Positions 13,977-15,000 of a stretch of 15,000 bases of DNA are shown here, piece by piece (positions within the stretch are counted from its first letter, which is position 1; every line of letters begins with the position of its first letter). The stretch is from assembly GCF_037992945.1 (NCBI RefSeq), contig NZ_CP150304.1, positions 15,001 to 30,000 of the forward strand, in the 5' to 3' direction. This DNA is from Peribacillus sp. FSL E2-0218 (GTDB lineage Bacteria > Bacillota > Bacilli > Bacillales > DSM-1321). The notes beneath the pieces were generated by a model. The model saw nothing but the letters and a program-made list of their open reading frames with translations. It did not search any database and was not told the DNA's origin. The translations under genes and the position numbers were made by a program.

Positions 13977-14573
13977 ATGCATTATCCAGAACCAATTTCC
14001 AAGCTCATTGATAGTTTTATGAAATTGCCGGGGATTGGGCCGAAAACGGCTGCGCGCTTAGCCTTTCATGTGTTGAGCATGAAGGAAGATACTGTTTTGG
14101 ATTTTGCAAAAGCACTCGTCAACGCTAAGCGGAATCTGATGTATTGTTCAGTCTGCGGCCACATTACCGATCAAGATCCCTGTTATATCTGTGAAGACCA
14201 AAAGAGGGATAGGAGCTTGATTTGTGTTGTTCAAGACCCAAAAGATGTAATAGCCATGGAAAAGATGAGAGAATTCAATGGTTTGTATCATGTACTGCAT
14301 GGCAGTATTTCACCGATGGACGGAATCGGTCCGGAAGATATAAATATTCCTGATTTATTGAAGCGCCTGCAAGATGAAACGGTGCTGGAGGTCATTTTGG
14401 CGACGAACCCCAACATTGAAGGCGAAGCGACAGCCATGTATATATCGCGGCTGCTGCGGCCATCGGGGATCAAAGTGACCCGCATAGCCCACGGTCTCCC
14501 TGTTGGCGGGGATTTGGAGTATGCGGATGAAGTGACGCTATCAAAAGCAATAGAAGGAAGAAGAGAAATATAA
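13977..14573 (+). CDS. recR: Recombination mediator RecR
   Basis: Acts with RecO and RecF to load RecA on SSB-coated single-stranded gaps; forms a ring-shaped tetramer on DNA. The 198 residues match the family. Helix-hairpin-helix is at about 17-30 (LPGIGPKTAARLAF). The four-cysteine zinc finger is C57, C60, C69 and C72. A Toprim domain follows from about 80 to 175 (DRSLICVVQDPKDVIAMEK, ATNPNIEGEATAMYI), and the Walker-B-like GLPVGGDLEYADEVTL is near the C-terminus. AGGAGG at about 13964-13970 precedes the ATG by about 7 nt. It follows yaaK in the same direction, and yaaL begins 20 nt after its stop. Confidence 0.97.
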   Translation: MHYPEPISKLIDSFMKLPGIGPKTAARLAFHVLSMKEDTVLDFAKALVNAKRNLMYCSVCGHITDQDPCYICEDQKRDRSLICVVQDPKDVIAMEKMREFNGLYHVLHGSISPMDGIGPEDINIPDLLKRLQDETVLEVILATNPNIEGEATAMYISRLLRPSGIKVTRIAHGLPVGGDLEYADEVTLSKAIEGRREI

Positions 14574-14593
14574 GATAGCTGGGAGGACTTCAC

Positions 14594-14812
14594 TTGTTCT
14601 TTCGTAAAAAAAAGAGGCTTCGAAATGAATTCAATGAGTCATTGATGAAAGAGCTTGAACAATTGAAATGGAATTGGCATAATCAAAAATCATTGCTTGA
14701 AAAAAGCGTGGATCCATCCACGGAAGTAATCGCCCAGGCGAGGCTTGCGGAAGTGAAATATTTCTATTTATTTAAGGAAGTTAAAAGAAGGAATGTCCGC
14801 ATTAAAAGGTGA
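14594..14812 (+). CDS. yaaL: YaaL family protein (DUF2508), function unknown
   Basis: A 72-residue basic protein beginning FFRKKKRLRNEFNE and ending VKRRNVRIKR, with a helical middle (LMKELEQLKWNWHNQKSLLEKS and VIAQARLAEVKYFYLFKEVK). It fits the DUF2508/YaaL family found after recR in Bacilli. The start is TTG, decided by GGGAGGA at 14581-14587 about 7 nt upstream. No signal peptide or membrane segment is seen. It is the last gene of the dnaX operon: a terminator follows within 10 nt. I know of no established function. Confidence 0.9.
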   Translation: MFFRKKKRLRNEFNESLMKELEQLKWNWHNQKSLLEKSVDPSTEVIAQARLAEVKYFYLFKEVKRRNVRIKR

Positions 14813-14819
14813 TGAGGGG

Positions 14820-14857
14820 ATGGCTATGAAGGAATGCACTTCATAGTCATTTTTTTG
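14820..14857 (+). terminator. Terminator of the dnaX-yaaK-recR-yaaL operon
   Basis: A 12-bp stem, 14820-14831 with 14839-14850 (arm ATGGCTATGAAG, one G-U pair), a 7-nt loop, and a run of seven T. Confidence 0.88.
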
Positions 14858-14922
14858 TTTAAGTTCTTATTCCCAACCTATCTTCATATAAGTGTAGTAC
14901 AAGCTTGCGGGGAGGAATGAGA

Positions 14923-15000
14923 TTGGAACCTGTTGTCTTTGTTGCCGTAATCGGCGGCCTTATCTTAATGCTGCTCATCATCGGGGCGCCTTTGAGGCCT
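14923..15000 (+). CDS. bofA: BofA, inhibitor of pro-SigmaK processing (partial, 3' end outside window)
   Basis: Only the first 26 codons are present. In Bacillus, BofA is a mother-cell membrane protein in the outer forespore membrane that holds the SpoIVFB protease inactive until the forespore signals. The visible part starts MEPVVFVAV and continues as a hydrophobic stretch IGGLILMLLIIG, the first membrane segment. The MEP start and the position after recR-yaaL match B. subtilis bofA. TTG at 14923 is preferred because GGAGG at 14911-14915 is 7 nt upstream; the in-frame ATG at 14917 is too close to it. I found no convincing promoter in 14858-14922. Confidence 0.85.
   Translation, partial: MEPVVFVAVIGGLILMLLIIGAPLRP

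Noticed and set aside
14855..14884. Possible bofA promoter TTGTTT-18-TATCTT
   Set aside because: Both elements are poor, and the -35 falls in the terminator T run of the preceding operon.

Overview
The window reads as a chromosomal segment just clockwise of the replication origin in a Bacillaceae bacterium. Gene order and protein sequences follow the Bacillus subtilis rrn-yaaC-guaB-dacA-serS-tRNA-Ser-dck-dgk-yaaI-tadA-scr-dnaX-yaaK-recR-yaaL-bofA segment almost gene for gene. Base composition, signal sequences, strong AGGAGG ribosome binding sites and U-tract terminators fit this. A relative of the Peribacillus (Bacillus simplex) group is my guess at genus level; it is an inference, not something the sequence proves.

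Layout. 1-790: the 3' end of a 23S rRNA gene, a 5S rRNA gene and a hairpin terminator shared with the convergent yaaC. 825-1790 (minus): yaaC, function unknown. 1841-3443: guaB (IMP dehydrogenase) with promoter and terminator. 3541-4860: dacA (PBP5-type D,D-carboxypeptidase). 4940-5175: a serine T-box riboswitch whose specifier loop and terminator can be traced base by base, controlling serS (5220-6497). 6547-8161: a complete IS1182-family insertion sequence, 1615 bp, whose transposase is on the minus strand; it sits in the serS terminator and is flanked by two identical 29-bp copies of that hairpin. 8286-8378: tRNA-Ser(UGA). 8657-9965 (minus): overlapping dck and dgk deoxynucleoside kinases. 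10140-10685 (minus): yaaI, isochorismatase family. 10838-11323: tadA, the tRNA adenosine deaminase. 11441-11707: the large SRP RNA with its Alu domain. 11889-14812: the dnaX-yaaK-recR-yaaL replication and repair operon. 14923-15000: the start of bofA, cut by the window edge.

How the genes fit together. Most of the window is translation and nucleotide housekeeping: rRNA, serine charging (T-box, SerRS, tRNA-Ser), wobble editing (TadA), protein targeting (SRP RNA), GTP synthesis (GuaB), deoxynucleoside salvage (Dck and Dgk), the clamp loader (DnaX) and recombinational repair (YaaK and RecR). DacA trims peptidoglycan and BofA belongs to sporulation.

I found no undescribed multi-gene system. The points worth a second look are: the IS that duplicated a whole terminator hairpin; a U discriminator base in the tRNA-Ser that does not match the C in the serS T-box; a tadA gene whose best-aligned and best-spaced start is an AUC codon; a small minus-strand frame after dck with a good ribosome binding site but an AUA start; and the absence of pdxS-pdxT between dacA and serS.
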